DNA from: Gemmataceae bacterium
Lineage (GTDB): Bacteria > Planctomycetota > Planctomycetia > Gemmatales > Gemmataceae
Reading direction: 5' to 3'
Length of the DNA stretch: 64,000 nucleotides
Assembly (NCBI GenBank): GCA_022842245.1
Contig: JALHPZ010000013.1
Span: forward strand, 1-64,000
The notes below the pieces were generated by a model, which was not told where the DNA came from, did not search any database, and saw only the letters and a program-made list of their open reading frames with translations. Made by a program: the position numbers and the translations under genes. This document shows, piece by piece, positions 38,036 to 47,449 of this stretch; within the stretch, counting starts at the first letter, position 1; each line of letters starts with the position of its first letter.

Positions 38036-39806
38036 CGGACCGGGCCTGCTGACGCTGCGATCGCTCGCGCGGCCGACGCTCGACGGCGGCGAGTCGTTCC
38101 AGACGTTCCCGGTCAACCTCGACCTCACGCCCGACGTGCTGCCTGTTCCGAAGTTCAGCGAGCAGATCGCCGCGAACGTGAAGGAGGCCCGGCTGCTCTC
38201 GCACGTGCCGTGGGTACGACCCATCGGCAAACTGGACCTCGCGGTGCAGACCGACGGCTGGAAGTTTCCGGCCCCGGCGTTCGAACCGACGACCGTGCCG
38301 AAGCCACAACACGAAGCGAGTACGCCCGCGCGCCGCGTCGTCGACCTCCGGAAGGCCGACGACGACGCCAAGCGCGTCCGCGCCCGGCCGACCACCGACC
38401 ATGTCCTCATCAAGGACCGCCTCCTCTACCTGCTCCAACCGCCGCTCGACGGTCTCTTCGACGGCCGACAACTGCAAGTCCCCTTCGAGCCGTTCCCGTA
38501 TCAGCTCGAAGGCATCGCCTTCCTCATGCCCCGGCATTCCGCCCTGCTCGCCGACGAGATGGGCCTCGGCAAGACCGCGCAGGCCATCCTCGCCATCCGC
38601 CTTCTCTTCCATCAGGGGATGATGGGTAAGGCGCTCGTCGTCGCGCCCAAACCGCTCATCCACAACTGGTGCCGCGAACTCAAGATGTGGGCGCCGGACG
38701 TGCCGTTCGAAGTCATCTCCGGAGACACCGCCGACCGCCGCCGCATCTGGACCGTCTCCAACTGCCCGCTCAAGATCATCAACTACGAGACGCTGACCCG
38801 CGACACCGACGTCCTGATCGAACCCGGCGTCGCGTTCGACCTCGTCGTGCTGGACGAAGCGCAACGCATCAAGAACAAGGGATCGAAGACCGCCAACGTC
38901 GTTTGCTCGATCAAGCGGTCCCGAAGCTGGGCGATGACCGGCACGCCGATCGAGAACCACCCGGACGACCTGGTAAATCTCTTCTCGTTCATCGATCCGG
39001 GTCGTCTCCCGCCCGACTGCCCCGCCAAGCAGATTCCCTCGCTGACCAGCGGCACGATCCTGCGGCGCACGAAGGACGACGTGCAGTCGGACATGCCGCC
39101 GAAGATGATCAAGGACGTGGAGGTGGACCTCACGCCCGCCCAGCGCGCCGCCTACGACCTCGCCGAGCAGGAAGGCGTCATCCACTTGAACGAGCTGGGC
39201 GACACGCTGACGGTGCAACACGTCTTCCAGCTCGTGATGCGCCTGAAGCAGATCTGCAACTTCGACCCGCGCACCGGCGAGAGCGCGAAACTTGAACAAC
39301 TCGTGCACGACATGGAGGAAGTGGCCGAGAACGGCCGCAAGGCGATCGTCTTCTCGCAGTGGGTCGAGCCGCTGCTCACCATCGCGGACGCCCTGCGGCC
39401 CTACGGTCCGCTGCAGTACCACGGCCGCATACCCCAGAACGAACGCACGCCAATCCTCGACCGCTTCAAGGCCGACCCGGACGCGCATGTCATCCTGATG
39501 AGCTACGGCACGGGCAGCGTCGGCCTGAATCTGCAGTTTACGAACTACGTCTTCCTGTTCGACCGCTGGTGGAACCCCGCCATCGAGGACCAGGCGATCA
39601 ACCGCGCCCACCGCGTCGGCCAGAGACACCCCGTCACGGTGACGCGCTTCCTGACGGCGAACACGATCGAGGAGCGCATCGCGAAGGTGCTGGACGCAAA
39701 ACGGCAGATCTTCAACGACCTCATCGGCCAGGCCGACAAACCCGTCTCGGTGGGCCTGTCCGAAGACGAAATCTTCGGCCTGTTCGACATTAACCGCAAG
39801 AAGTGA
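38025..39806 (+). CDS. SNF2-family DNA/RNA-dependent ATPase (RapA/HepA-like)
   Basis: A 593-residue superfamily 2 translocase. Motif I is LADEMGLGKTAQAILAI (Lys183), motif II is DEAQ (277-280), and TGTPIENHPDDLVNLFSF is motif III. The C-terminal RecA lobe has KAIVFSQWV, VGLNLQFTNYVFLFDRWWNP and motif VI QAINRAHRVGQ. The ~130-residue N-terminal region before the ATPase core is not a known domain. Such proteins remodel protein-DNA or polymerase complexes; some serve in phage defence. The start is GTG at 38025, inside the preceding gene. No methylase, nuclease or PLD partner is adjacent. Confidence 0.9.
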   Translation: MPPDGPGLLTLRSLARPTLDGGESFQTFPVNLDLTPDVLPVPKFSEQIAANVKEARLLSHVPWVRPIGKLDLAVQTDGWKFPAPAFEPTTVPKPQHEASTPARRVVDLRKADDDAKRVRARPTTDHVLIKDRLLYLLQPPLDGLFDGRQLQVPFEPFPYQLEGIAFLMPRHSALLADEMGLGKTAQAILAIRLLFHQGMMGKALVVAPKPLIHNWCRELKMWAPDVPFEVISGDTADRRRIWTVSNCPLKIINYETLTRDTDVLIEPGVAFDLVVLDEAQRIKNKGSKTANVVCSIKRSRSWAMTGTPIENHPDDLVNLFSFIDPGRLPPDCPAKQIPSLTSGTILRRTKDDVQSDMPPKMIKDVEVDLTPAQRAAYDLAEQEGVIHLNELGDTLTVQHVFQLVMRLKQICNFDPRTGESAKLEQLVHDMEEVAENGRKAIVFSQWVEPLLTIADALRPYGPLQYHGRIPQNERTPILDRFKADPDAHVILMSYGTGSVGLNLQFTNYVFLFDRWWNPAIEDQAINRAHRVGQRHPVTVTRFLTANTIEERIAKVLDAKRQIFNDLIGQADKPVSVGLSEDEIFGLFDINRKK

Positions 39807-39942
39807 GAGCAACGACCTCGGTAGTCGGGCACTCGAACCGAACTCGAAATTTCTTGCGATCCACTTCGCTCCGGTTATGATCCAGCCGAGTATTCCGGTC
39901 CACAAGCGACGGAACTGCCGTTCGACTCAGGGGTGATTGCCC

Positions 39943-40806
39943 GTGAACGACAACACGTCCGCCGTCGCCCGCTACTACGACAAGGTCCAATGGCTCTACA
40001 ACCTCGGCTGGTCGGCTGGGGGGACGCGGTCGCTGCACTACGGCCTCTGGTGGGACGACACGCGCTCGCTCGCCGAGGCGATCGTCAACGGCGACCGCTT
40101 CGTGGCCGAGAAGCTGGCGGTTGACGCCGCGGATCACGTGCTCGATATGGGGTGCGGCGTCGGCGGGACGTCCGTGTTTCTCGCGAAGACCTTCGGCTGC
40201 CGGGTGACCGGGATCACCGTCTCGCGCGTCCAACTGGAGCAAGCCGCCGCGTACGCGGCCACCAGCGGCGTCCGGCACCTCGTGCGGTTCGAGCTGATGG
40301 ATTTCACGGCGATGACGTTTCACGACGCGACCTTCACCAAGGCGTTCACGCAGGAGACCTCGAACCATGCCGACGACAAGGCCGCGCTCCTCCGCGAGAC
40401 GCATCGTGTGCTGAAGCCGGGCGGCTGCTACGTCTCGCTCGACGTCTTCCAGAAGCGCGACGTCCGCCCGGGTCCGGAGAACAAGCAATTTGAACGCGTG
40501 ATGCGCGGCTGGCCGAGCGTGAGCCTCGAACGGTTCGACCGCTACGTTTCGCTCGCGAAGGAGGCCGGCCTCGACGTCGCCGAGATCGGCGACATGAATT
40601 CCCGAACCGCACCGAGCGCCCGCGTCATCTGGCGGCGGCACGCGTTCCTCTATCCGTTCGTCTATCTCGCCCGGATCGTCGGCCTCGTACCGGCGGAACT
40701 CCTCTGGCACTTCCAGGCGTCGCTGGTGCAGAAGGACATGTACTGCGCGACGGACAACCTCTTGATGTTCGGCTATCTGGTGGCGAAGAAACCGATGGTC
40801 AACTGA
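39943..40806 (+). CDS. SAM-dependent methyltransferase (class I)
   Basis: A 287-residue methyltransferase with motif I VLDMGCGVGGTSVFLAKTFG (66-85). GITVSRVQLEQAAAYA resembles sterol, tocopherol and cyclopropane-forming C-methyltransferases, and so does the N-terminal YYDKVQWLYNLGW ... SLHYGLWW. A small-molecule or lipid substrate is likely. The C-terminal third (RHAFLYPFVYLARIVGLVPAE) is hydrophobic, suggesting membrane association. GTG at 39943 is preferred to TTG at 39937 because its distance from the aggggt ribosome binding site is better. Confidence 0.82.
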   Translation: MNDNTSAVARYYDKVQWLYNLGWSAGGTRSLHYGLWWDDTRSLAEAIVNGDRFVAEKLAVDAADHVLDMGCGVGGTSVFLAKTFGCRVTGITVSRVQLEQAAAYAATSGVRHLVRFELMDFTAMTFHDATFTKAFTQETSNHADDKAALLRETHRVLKPGGCYVSLDVFQKRDVRPGPENKQFERVMRGWPSVSLERFDRYVSLAKEAGLDVAEIGDMNSRTAPSARVIWRRHAFLYPFVYLARIVGLVPAELLWHFQASLVQKDMYCATDNLLMFGYLVAKKPMVN

Positions 40807-40838
40807 TATGCTGATGCGTGCCGACCGAGACGAATCCG

Positions 40839-41312
40839 ATGCACGCCAAAATCCGATTCTGGCACGTCCTCGCCATCGCAATTGCGACTGTGATCGGATA
40901 TTGGACTTACTCGGGATTGCCGTCGCCGCCGGACTTTACGCAGGCGGGGTTCACGTCGGTCCATGTCGAGTTTCCGGGCAAGATCGAATTCTTCCCAGCC
41001 GTATCCGCTTCGTCCTCCGACCCGGCCCTTGTCACCGAACTGACGAAATTGCTTCGTACCGGCAAATCGGTCGTGGTGTGCCGGTGCGGATATATCGGCA
41101 AATTGGAGTTTCGCCGTCCCGACGGTTCGACCGAAGTCTTGAACCTGGTACCGGCCCACGATGACGGATCGGTCGAGTTCCGCCATCGGCCCGGCCGTTA
41201 TCGAGTGAACCGCGTGGAGTTCCTTCGGATCGTCGCGCCGCTCGGTGTCCCCGACGAGCGGTGGATTCGTTTTCCCGCACTCGAAATGCCGGACGAACCT
41301 CAACCAAGGTAA
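40839..41312 (+). CDS. Hypothetical protein with N-terminal membrane anchor
   Basis: A 157-residue protein with one hydrophobic helix near the start (FWHVLAIAIATVIGYWTY, about 6-23) and a soluble extracytoplasmic domain. The phrase VVVCRCGYIGKLEFRRPDGS suggests a beta-rich fold. A GTG at 40818 would add seven residues. No family is recognised. It starts a run of three unknown genes ending at 42583. Confidence 0.5.
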   Translation: MHAKIRFWHVLAIAIATVIGYWTYSGLPSPPDFTQAGFTSVHVEFPGKIEFFPAVSASSSDPALVTELTKLLRTGKSVVVCRCGYIGKLEFRRPDGSTEVLNLVPAHDDGSVEFRHRPGRYRVNRVEFLRIVAPLGVPDERWIRFPALEMPDEPQPR

Positions 41313-41317
41313 CTCCC

Positions 41318-41596
41318 ATGATCCGGCTGAACTTCTGGTGTCTTATGTTCATCGACATAGTCGGCCTTGGACTCATATTCGCGATGATCGCCCGTTCGTT
41401 ATCACCGGAACCCGGTGCTGACATGATCCTCATGGCTATGCCGTTCATCGCCCTGCCAACGTGGTTCGTAGCGATAATCCTCCTCGGCTTTATTCTCACA
41501 CTTGGTGATCAAATGAAACGGTGGGAACGCGTCATGGGTCACATCGCCATCGCCCTTTCGTTTAGCATCGCTATTCCACTCGTTTTGCTTGGATAA
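41318..41596 (+). CDS. Small three-helix membrane protein, unknown function
   Basis: A 92-residue, strongly hydrophobic protein. The three helices are roughly CLMFIDIVGLGLIFAMIA, MILMAMPFIALPTWFVAI(ILLG) and GHIAIALSFSIAIPLVLL. ATG at 41318 lies 5 bp after the previous stop, and an aaggtaa sequence precedes it. No family is recognised. Confidence 0.5.
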   Translation: MIRLNFWCLMFIDIVGLGLIFAMIARSLSPEPGADMILMAMPFIALPTWFVAIILLGFILTLGDQMKRWERVMGHIAIALSFSIAIPLVLLG

Positions 41597-41605
41597 ATTG
41601 CCCAC

Positions 41606-42583
41606 ATGATCGTTCCGCAATACTGGGCCGAGGCGAGGCATCGTGAGCGCGTCGGCGGGAAGCAGGTCACGCTCCGGCGGTTCGGCTGGTCCGACGACAG
41701 CCCGGAGGCGGCGCAGGCGCATGCCGAGGAACGTCTGCGCGAAGCGCTGGAGCAACACCGCGCCGGCACTCTGCGCTCCCGTCGTGAATTGAAAGTCGCG
41801 TACAACGGCGCCGAGGGGTTGCCGATCCGCGAGGAGATCCTCGACCGGAATGGAGACGCGGTGCTTACCCGCAACGGCTACGGCGCCCAGTGCCTCAATA
41901 CGCCAAACGTGCTGTTCCTCGACATCGACTACCCCGAACCGCACCCAGTTCTGCCCTGCCTCGCGACTCTCGTGCTGTTCGCGGCGATGGGCGGCATCAT
42001 CTACGGACTCGTGAACCAATACTGGCTCGTCGCCGGAATCTCGGCGGGGGTTCTCGCGTTCAACTTTCTGGCGTTGGAGTTGATCCGTCGCGGTCTGAAT
42101 CGATCGGTCCGCCGACAGGAACCAAAGGTCCGCGAACGTATCGCGGCATTCCTCGATTCGCGCCCCGAGTGGCGGCTGCGCGTGTATCGCACGCCGAACG
42201 GATTCCGCCTATTGGCGATGCACCGGACGTTCGAGCCGCGATCTCAGGAAGTGGCGGAAGCGTTCCGCGAGTTGCGCGTCGATCCGGTCTATGCGATCAT
42301 GTGCCACAACCAGAACTGCTTCCGCGCCCGCGTCAGCCCCAAGCCGTGGCGGATGGGGATGGAGGAGCGATTCCGCCCGCGGCCGGGCGTGTGGCCGGTG
42401 AATCCCGAATGGCTGCCCGTACGGGCCGCTTGGGTGACGCGGTACGAGGAACTGGCGAAGGGGTTCGCCTCGTGCCGGTTCGAAGAGGAGTTGGGCACCG
42501 GAAGCGTTCACCCGGCCGCGGCGATGGTCCGCGAGTGGCACGACCGGTTGTCGAAGGCGACGACCGAGTTGCCCCTCGCGTGA
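41606..42583 (+). CDS. Membrane protein of unknown function with conserved-looking C-terminal domain
   Basis: A 325-residue protein. The N-terminus is soluble and charged (residues 1-110). Two transmembrane helices lie near 115-155 (PCLATLVLFAAMGGIIYG, AGISAGVLAFNFLALELI). The C-terminal domain has RVYRTPNGFRLLAMHRTFEP, FRARVSPKPWRMG and a FASCRFEEEL end. Similar wording (RTPxGFRLLxxH, RARLxPKPWR) occurs in a conserved bacterial family without known function, to my recollection. It ends 1 bp from the convergent propeller gene. Confidence 0.5.
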   Translation: MIVPQYWAEARHRERVGGKQVTLRRFGWSDDSPEAAQAHAEERLREALEQHRAGTLRSRRELKVAYNGAEGLPIREEILDRNGDAVLTRNGYGAQCLNTPNVLFLDIDYPEPHPVLPCLATLVLFAAMGGIIYGLVNQYWLVAGISAGVLAFNFLALELIRRGLNRSVRRQEPKVRERIAAFLDSRPEWRLRVYRTPNGFRLLAMHRTFEPRSQEVAEAFRELRVDPVYAIMCHNQNCFRARVSPKPWRMGMEERFRPRPGVWPVNPEWLPVRAAWVTRYEELAKGFASCRFEEELGTGSVHPAAAMVREWHDRLSKATTELPLA

Positions 42584-42584
42584 T

Positions 42585-43940
42585 TCATTCTGCCACGTCG
42601 AAGCAGACGATCCGCGAATTGTCCCGCAGGTACAGTTTTCCGTCCACGACGACCGGCGCGGCCCAGCAATCGTTTCCCTTCAGCACGCCGTCCTTCTTGT
42701 CGATCAGCTTGAACTCGTCCGGGTTCGCCTCGGCGAGAAAGAGCGTGCCGGTTTCGGTCATGCCCACGAGGTGTTTGTCGACGAGGATGACGCTGCCCTT
42801 GCCGGGTCCGCGTCCGGCGGCCCAGACTTCCTCGCCCAAGCGCAGGTCGACGCAGCGGAGCGTTTCGTTGTCGAAGCCGTAGAGGAAGCCGTCCTTGTGG
42901 ACGCACGAGGAGTGGTGGTTGCGCATGAGCTTGCCGGGGCGGAAGTAGACGACCTTGACGCGGAACCGTTCTCCTTCCTTCTCGATGTGCAGGAGCGCAC
43001 AGCCTTTGCCGTAGCCGGAGGAGATGAAGACGTAGTCGTCGACGGCGATGGGCGTGGCGATGTTGCCATCGAACTGCGTAACCCAGGGGTGCTGGAAGAG
43101 TTCCTTGCCGTCGACGGCGCGGAGGCCGAGGAGGGCATTGCCGGTCATGGCGAGCACGACTCGCTCGCCTGCCATCGTCGCCGCGACCGGGGAACTATAG
43201 CCGCTGGGGTTGGACCCTGAGGCCCAGACCTTTTCACCGGAAAGGCGGTCGTAGGCGGCGACGCTGCCACTGCGTCCACCGGGCTGGACGATGACGAGAT
43301 CACCTTCGATGAGCGGCGAACATGCGACGCCCCATCGCGGAATCGGTGCCTGGAATTCCTGTACGAGGTCGTGCCGCCAGTGTTCCTTTTTGGAATGGGC
43401 GTCGGCGCAGGCGAACTGGCCGGTGGCGCCGACCCAGTAGACGCGGCCATCGTGGATGGTGGGGCTGGAGCGCGGCCCGGCGGCGTACCCGCCGGTGATG
43501 GCGGCGTAGTCGGCCAGCGACGCGGACTCCCAGAGCGGGGCGCCGTCGTTCGCGTTCAAGCAGATCAGGCGTTCGGTCTTGCTCGCGCCGTCGTATTCGA
43601 GGGTGTAGAGCTTGCCGCCGACAACGGTGGAGGAGGCGTAGCCGCCTTTGCAGGGCACGCTCCAGAGTTCGCGGAGGGGCTTCTCGTTCCAGTTCGAGCG
43701 GAACGGTCCGGCGGGCGCGCGGCCGTCGCGGTTCGGCCCGCGCCACTGAGGCCAGCCGCTCTCAGGCTTCGCCACAGTCTCGGTCAGTTTGGCCGCCTTC
43801 AACTTCTCGATCTGGGCCGCGTCGGCCGACTCGCGGTCGAACGCATTCGGGAAGCGTTTCATTAGCAAGTAGCCGCCGGCGAGCGCGACGCCGAGCACGC
43901 CGACGACGACCAGCGCGATCCGCGGTTTGGAGTTCGGCAT
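42585..43940 (-). CDS. PQQ-binding-like beta-propeller protein
   Basis: A 451-residue exported or membrane-anchored protein. The N-terminus has a hydrophobic anchor (IALVVVGVLGVALAGGYLLM). PQWRGPNRDG is the standard planctomycete lead-in to PQQ-like propellers, followed by repeated blade motifs such as LWSVPCKGGYASSTVVGGKL, LICLNANDGAPLWES and VAAYDRLSGEKVWAS. Such proteins are probably binding or scaffold proteins rather than PQQ dehydrogenases; no dehydrogenase-specific residues are seen. ATG at 43940 follows aaaggatt. It lies 10 bp downstream of hemL. Confidence 0.85.
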   Translation of the reverse strand: MPNSKPRIALVVVGVLGVALAGGYLLMKRFPNAFDRESADAAQIEKLKAAKLTETVAKPESGWPQWRGPNRDGRAPAGPFRSNWNEKPLRELWSVPCKGGYASSTVVGGKLYTLEYDGASKTERLICLNANDGAPLWESASLADYAAITGGYAAGPRSSPTIHDGRVYWVGATGQFACADAHSKKEHWRHDLVQEFQAPIPRWGVACSPLIEGDLVIVQPGGRSGSVAAYDRLSGEKVWASGSNPSGYSSPVAATMAGERVVLAMTGNALLGLRAVDGKELFQHPWVTQFDGNIATPIAVDDYVFISSGYGKGCALLHIEKEGERFRVKVVYFRPGKLMRNHHSSCVHKDGFLYGFDNETLRCVDLRLGEEVWAAGRGPGKGSVILVDKHLVGMTETGTLFLAEANPDEFKLIDKKDGVLKGNDCWAAPVVVDGKLYLRDNSRIVCFDVAE

Positions 43941-43950
43941 TGGCAATCCT

Positions 43951-45258
43951 TTACGGGATGAGTGACGCCAGCGCATCGCGGGCAGCGGCGATCGTTTCGT
44001 CGATGTGGGCGTCCGTCATGGCGCCGCAGGTGAAGGCCGCCTCGAACTGGCTGCACGGCAGGTACACGCCGCGATCCATCATCGCCCAAAAGAACCGGGC
44101 GAACTTCGCCTTGTCGCTGGCCACCGCCGATGCGTAATCGGTAATCGGCGCGGCCGCGAAGAAGAGCGTCCACATGCTGCCGATTCGCTGGAAGCGCGCG
44201 GCGTGGCCGGAATCGCGCGCCGCGGCAAGTAGTCCTTCGCCGATCCGTCGGCTCTGGGCATCGAGCCGGGCGTACGGCGGATTCGTCTTCAGTTCCTTGA
44301 GCGTGGCGATGCCGGCCGCCATCGCCACGGGATTTCCCGACAGCGTGCCGGCCTGGAAGACCGGACCGGCGGGCATGACCTTTTGCAGTATGTCCCGCCG
44401 GCCACCATACGCACCCACGGGATAGCCGCCGCCGATGATCTTGCCGAGACAGGTGAGGTCCGGCGTGTCCCCAAACAGTTCCTGCGCTCCGCCGTAGGCG
44501 AGGCGGAAGCCGGTCATGACTTCGTCGTAGATCAGCAGCGTGCCGTGCTTCGCCGTGAGCCGGCGGAGTTCCTTGCGGAACTCCTCGCTCGGCGGAATGA
44601 GGCCCATGTTGCCGACGACCGGTTCGAGGATGACGCCGGCGATGGCGTCCCCTTTTGCGGAGAAGACTTCGGCGAGTTGTGCCGCGTCGTTGTACTGCAG
44701 GATGAGCGTATCCTGCGTGCAGCCTTTCGGGATGCCAGGGCTGTTCGGCACGCCGAGCGTGAGCGCACTCGAACCGGCGGCGACCAGCAGCGAATCGACG
44801 TGCCCGTGGTAGCAGCCGGCGAACTTGACGATGAGATCGCGCCCCGTGTAGCCACGCGCGAGGCGGATCGCGCTCATGGTCGCCTCGGTGCCGCTGGAAA
44901 CGAAGCGCACCATTTCGACCGACGGCATCGCGTCGATCACCAGTTCGGCGAGTTCCGTCTCCTTCTCGCACGGCGCGCCAAAGCTGGAGCCGTCCTTCAT
45001 CGCGGCGATCGTCGCATCCAGCACGGCGGGGTGGCCGTGACCGAGGATCATCGGCCCCCAAGAGCCGATGAAATCGAGGTACCGGTTTCCGTCGACATCG
45101 TAGAGGTATGGCCCCTCGGCGCGGTGGATCGTGATCGGCGTGCCGCCGACACCACCGAATGCGCGGGCCGGGCTGTTCACACCGCCTGGAATGACGCGCT
45201 TCGCACGTTCGTGAGCAGCATGGGATTTCGGTCGGTCGATGCGGGGCAAGTCGTTCAT
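43951..45258 (-). CDS. hemL: Glutamate-1-semialdehyde 2,1-aminomutase
   Basis: Converts glutamate-1-semialdehyde to 5-aminolevulinate, the C5 route to heme. The 435-residue PLP protein has the N-terminal VIPGGVNSPARAFGGVGG and FVSSGTEATMSAIRLARG segments. CYHGHVDSLLVAAGSS and IYDEVMTGFRLAYGG follow, and the catalytic Lys273 is in CLGKIIGGGYPVGAYGG. Two ATGs (45264, 45258) are possible; 45258 has the better distance from acgga. It lies 26 bp downstream of the Ser/Thr kinase gene. Confidence 0.96.
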   Translation of the reverse strand: MNDLPRIDRPKSHAAHERAKRVIPGGVNSPARAFGGVGGTPITIHRAEGPYLYDVDGNRYLDFIGSWGPMILGHGHPAVLDATIAAMKDGSSFGAPCEKETELAELVIDAMPSVEMVRFVSSGTEATMSAIRLARGYTGRDLIVKFAGCYHGHVDSLLVAAGSSALTLGVPNSPGIPKGCTQDTLILQYNDAAQLAEVFSAKGDAIAGVILEPVVGNMGLIPPSEEFRKELRRLTAKHGTLLIYDEVMTGFRLAYGGAQELFGDTPDLTCLGKIIGGGYPVGAYGGRRDILQKVMPAGPVFQAGTLSGNPVAMAAGIATLKELKTNPPYARLDAQSRRIGEGLLAAARDSGHAARFQRIGSMWTLFFAAAPITDYASAVASDKAKFARFFWAMMDRGVYLPCSQFEAAFTCGAMTDAHIDETIAAARDALASLIP

Positions 45259-45284
45259 GATCATCCGTGGGATTGCGAATCCGT

Positions 45285-47282
45285 CTATTTGACTTCGGAC
45301 AGCAGGGCTTTCGATTCGTCGATAGATTTCTTGATCGCCGCGTCGCTTTCGTCGCCGTAGCCATCGATCAATTCGCGCAGCCGGTTTCGGATATCGCGTT
45401 TCTCGGCGCCGGCGTCGGACGATTCTTTCACGCGATCCCACTCGGTGCGGATCGCGTCGAGTTGCTTGCGGACGAGTTCGATCCGTGCCTTGCCATCGTC
45501 GGCTTTCGGGTCGAACTTCGCGCCGCGTTCGCGGATGCCGAGCAGGAACCAGCCGCGCTGGTCGGCTTTCTTTTCGGTGAGCTTCACGATCTCCGCGAAC
45601 AGCCGGCGTGCCTTGGGCAGGTCGACGACATGCTTCAAACGATTTCGGTCCGGGTCGTCCGACAGCAACGGCACTCCGCCGGAGGAGCCGAGCCGAATCG
45701 CCAGCTTCGCGATCGATTCCGGCTCGGTCGGATCGAATTTCCAGGGCTTCTCGTTAATCTCCATGTCCTTCAATTCTTCTCGCATTTTCTTGATTCTGTC
45801 ATCCACGTCGCGGTGTAATTTGAGCCGTTCATCGGCCAGCCAGCCCCAGCCTTCGCCGTGGACGTCCCGGATTTCGGTTTCGCGACCTTTGATTCCGACC
45901 CACTGTTTTTGTGCGATGGCGAGATCGCCGGATTGTTCCGCATCCAGTGCGCTCATCGCGGCGAGGTAGGTCGGTTCATCGGTGTTGTCCGGCGGTTTCG
46001 ATTTGTCGAAAAGGCTCGAAAAGTATCGCTTGTCCAACAGAGCTTCGATCTTTTTGCCGCGCGTCTCGCGGAGTGTCTTTTTTACGGTCGCGGTGATTTC
46101 GTCCGCCTGGCTGGCGTACTTTGCGAGGTACGCCTCCGCGGCCGCGATCTTCGATTCATTGTCAGCGGACTTCGCCACCGCGTCCGCCATCGCCTGCTGG
46201 CCCGGCGGCGAAAAAAACCAGACCGCCCCCACGATCAGCCCGATCCCCACGACAACCGCCGGCACGGCGCGCACCCACTGTCGCTCCAGCAGCGGCACCG
46301 ATTTCTTCTTTTTCTTCTTCCCCGCCTTGCCCGCCTTCAGCGACCTCGCCGCGTCCAGGTCCTCGTCGTCGATCTTCTGCAGGCCCGACAGCCGATCCTT
46401 CTTTTTCGCGTTCGCCAGTTCCACCCCGGCACTCTGCTGGTTCTGCATCTTGAATTCGATGTCGGACAGCATCCGGCCCACAGTCGCCGCGTCCATCGGC
46501 CGCGTCGCCTTGTCCTTCTCCAGCAGGAACATGATCAGGTTGTCCAGCCAGACGGGTATGTCGGAAACGAACTTGCTGGGTCGCGGCGGCGGCTCCTGCA
46601 CGTGCTTCATGAACATGTCCACGGTGTTCTCGGCCACGAACGGCTTGCGCCCCGTCAGCAGTTCGAACAGCACGATCCCCAGCGAATACAGGTCCGACTT
46701 GTTCGACAGGTCCTTCTCGCCGCGGCATTGTTCCGGCGACATGTACGCCGCCGTGCCGATCGTGCTGTTCGCTCCCGTCAGCGCCGTCACGTCGGTGTCC
46801 TTCGCGATGCCGAAGTCGGTGAGCTTCAGCTTGCCGTCGGTCGTCACCATTAGGTTGGACGGCTTGAGATCGCGATGGATGATTCCCTTTTCGTGCGCGT
46901 ATTGGAGCGCGGAGCAGAGCTGTTTGGCGTAGTCGACGACCTCTTCCCAACCGAGCTTGCCCCGCCGCGCCAACACGTGGTCGAGCGATTCCCCCTCGAT
47001 GTACTCCATCGCGATGAAGGGCGTCTTGGACGGCTTATTCGGGCTGGGCGTGGCAATGAGGCGGACGATGTGCGGATGCTTGAGTTGCTTGAGGATGGCG
47101 GCTTCCCGGTGAAAGCGGTCCATCGCGCTTTTGTTGCCCAACAACCCGAGCGCCACGACCTTGAGCGCGACGGTGATGGGCTTGCCATCGTGCTCGAAAC
47201 GGGCGCGATAGACGGTGCCCATCGCGCCGCTGCCCAGTTCCTTCTCGATCTGGAACGGGCCGAGTTTCTGTCCGTCCAGCAT
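45285..47282 (-). CDS. Serine/threonine protein kinase, transmembrane
   Basis: Eukaryotic-type kinase of 665 residues. The kinase domain (1-280) has the glycine loop ELGSGAMGTVY, Lys41 (VALKVV), catalytic Asp138 (IIHRDLKPSN), DFG Asp156 and GTAAYMSPEQ. A lysine run (KKKKKKS) precedes one transmembrane helix (AVPAVVVGIGLIVGAVWFF), then a ~300-residue extracytoplasmic helical region without a known domain. ATG at 47282 has ggaggg upstream and puts the glycine loop at the usual place. It is divergent from the giant repeat-protein gene. Confidence 0.93.
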   Translation of the reverse strand: MLDGQKLGPFQIEKELGSGAMGTVYRARFEHDGKPITVALKVVALGLLGNKSAMDRFHREAAILKQLKHPHIVRLIATPSPNKPSKTPFIAMEYIEGESLDHVLARRGKLGWEEVVDYAKQLCSALQYAHEKGIIHRDLKPSNLMVTTDGKLKLTDFGIAKDTDVTALTGANSTIGTAAYMSPEQCRGEKDLSNKSDLYSLGIVLFELLTGRKPFVAENTVDMFMKHVQEPPPRPSKFVSDIPVWLDNLIMFLLEKDKATRPMDAATVGRMLSDIEFKMQNQQSAGVELANAKKKDRLSGLQKIDDEDLDAARSLKAGKAGKKKKKKSVPLLERQWVRAVPAVVVGIGLIVGAVWFFSPPGQQAMADAVAKSADNESKIAAAEAYLAKYASQADEITATVKKTLRETRGKKIEALLDKRYFSSLFDKSKPPDNTDEPTYLAAMSALDAEQSGDLAIAQKQWVGIKGRETEIRDVHGEGWGWLADERLKLHRDVDDRIKKMREELKDMEINEKPWKFDPTEPESIAKLAIRLGSSGGVPLLSDDPDRNRLKHVVDLPKARRLFAEIVKLTEKKADQRGWFLLGIRERGAKFDPKADDGKARIELVRKQLDAIRTEWDRVKESSDAGAEKRDIRNRLRELIDGYGDESDAAIKKSIDESKALLSEVK

Positions 47283-47413
47283 GCCGCGCCCTCCGCCGAT
47301 CCGGCGGGCGTTATTGTAAGGATCGAACCGGTTCGGCATCGGGCAATCGCATCGCGTCACCAATTCGTAACGCCGGACCAAGGACGGGGTTCCGCCGGCG
47401 AATCCCGATCAAC

Positions 47414-47419
47414 TATAAT
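47414..47419 (+). promoter_or_regulatory. Probable -10 box before the giant repeat-protein gene
   Basis: A perfect TATAAT lies 30 bases before the start codon at 47450, inside the 167 bp divergent region. No good -35 hexamer is seen at 16-18 bases upstream. Confidence 0.35.
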
Positions 47420-47449
47420 TCAATCGTCCGACACCCGCGAGACCGCGAC

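Noticed and set aside
37502..39806. DISARM-type or other known defence system around the SNF2 ATPase
   Set aside because: No methylase, PLD nuclease or DUF1998 gene is adjacent; the neighbours are cysI and a small-molecule-type methyltransferase.
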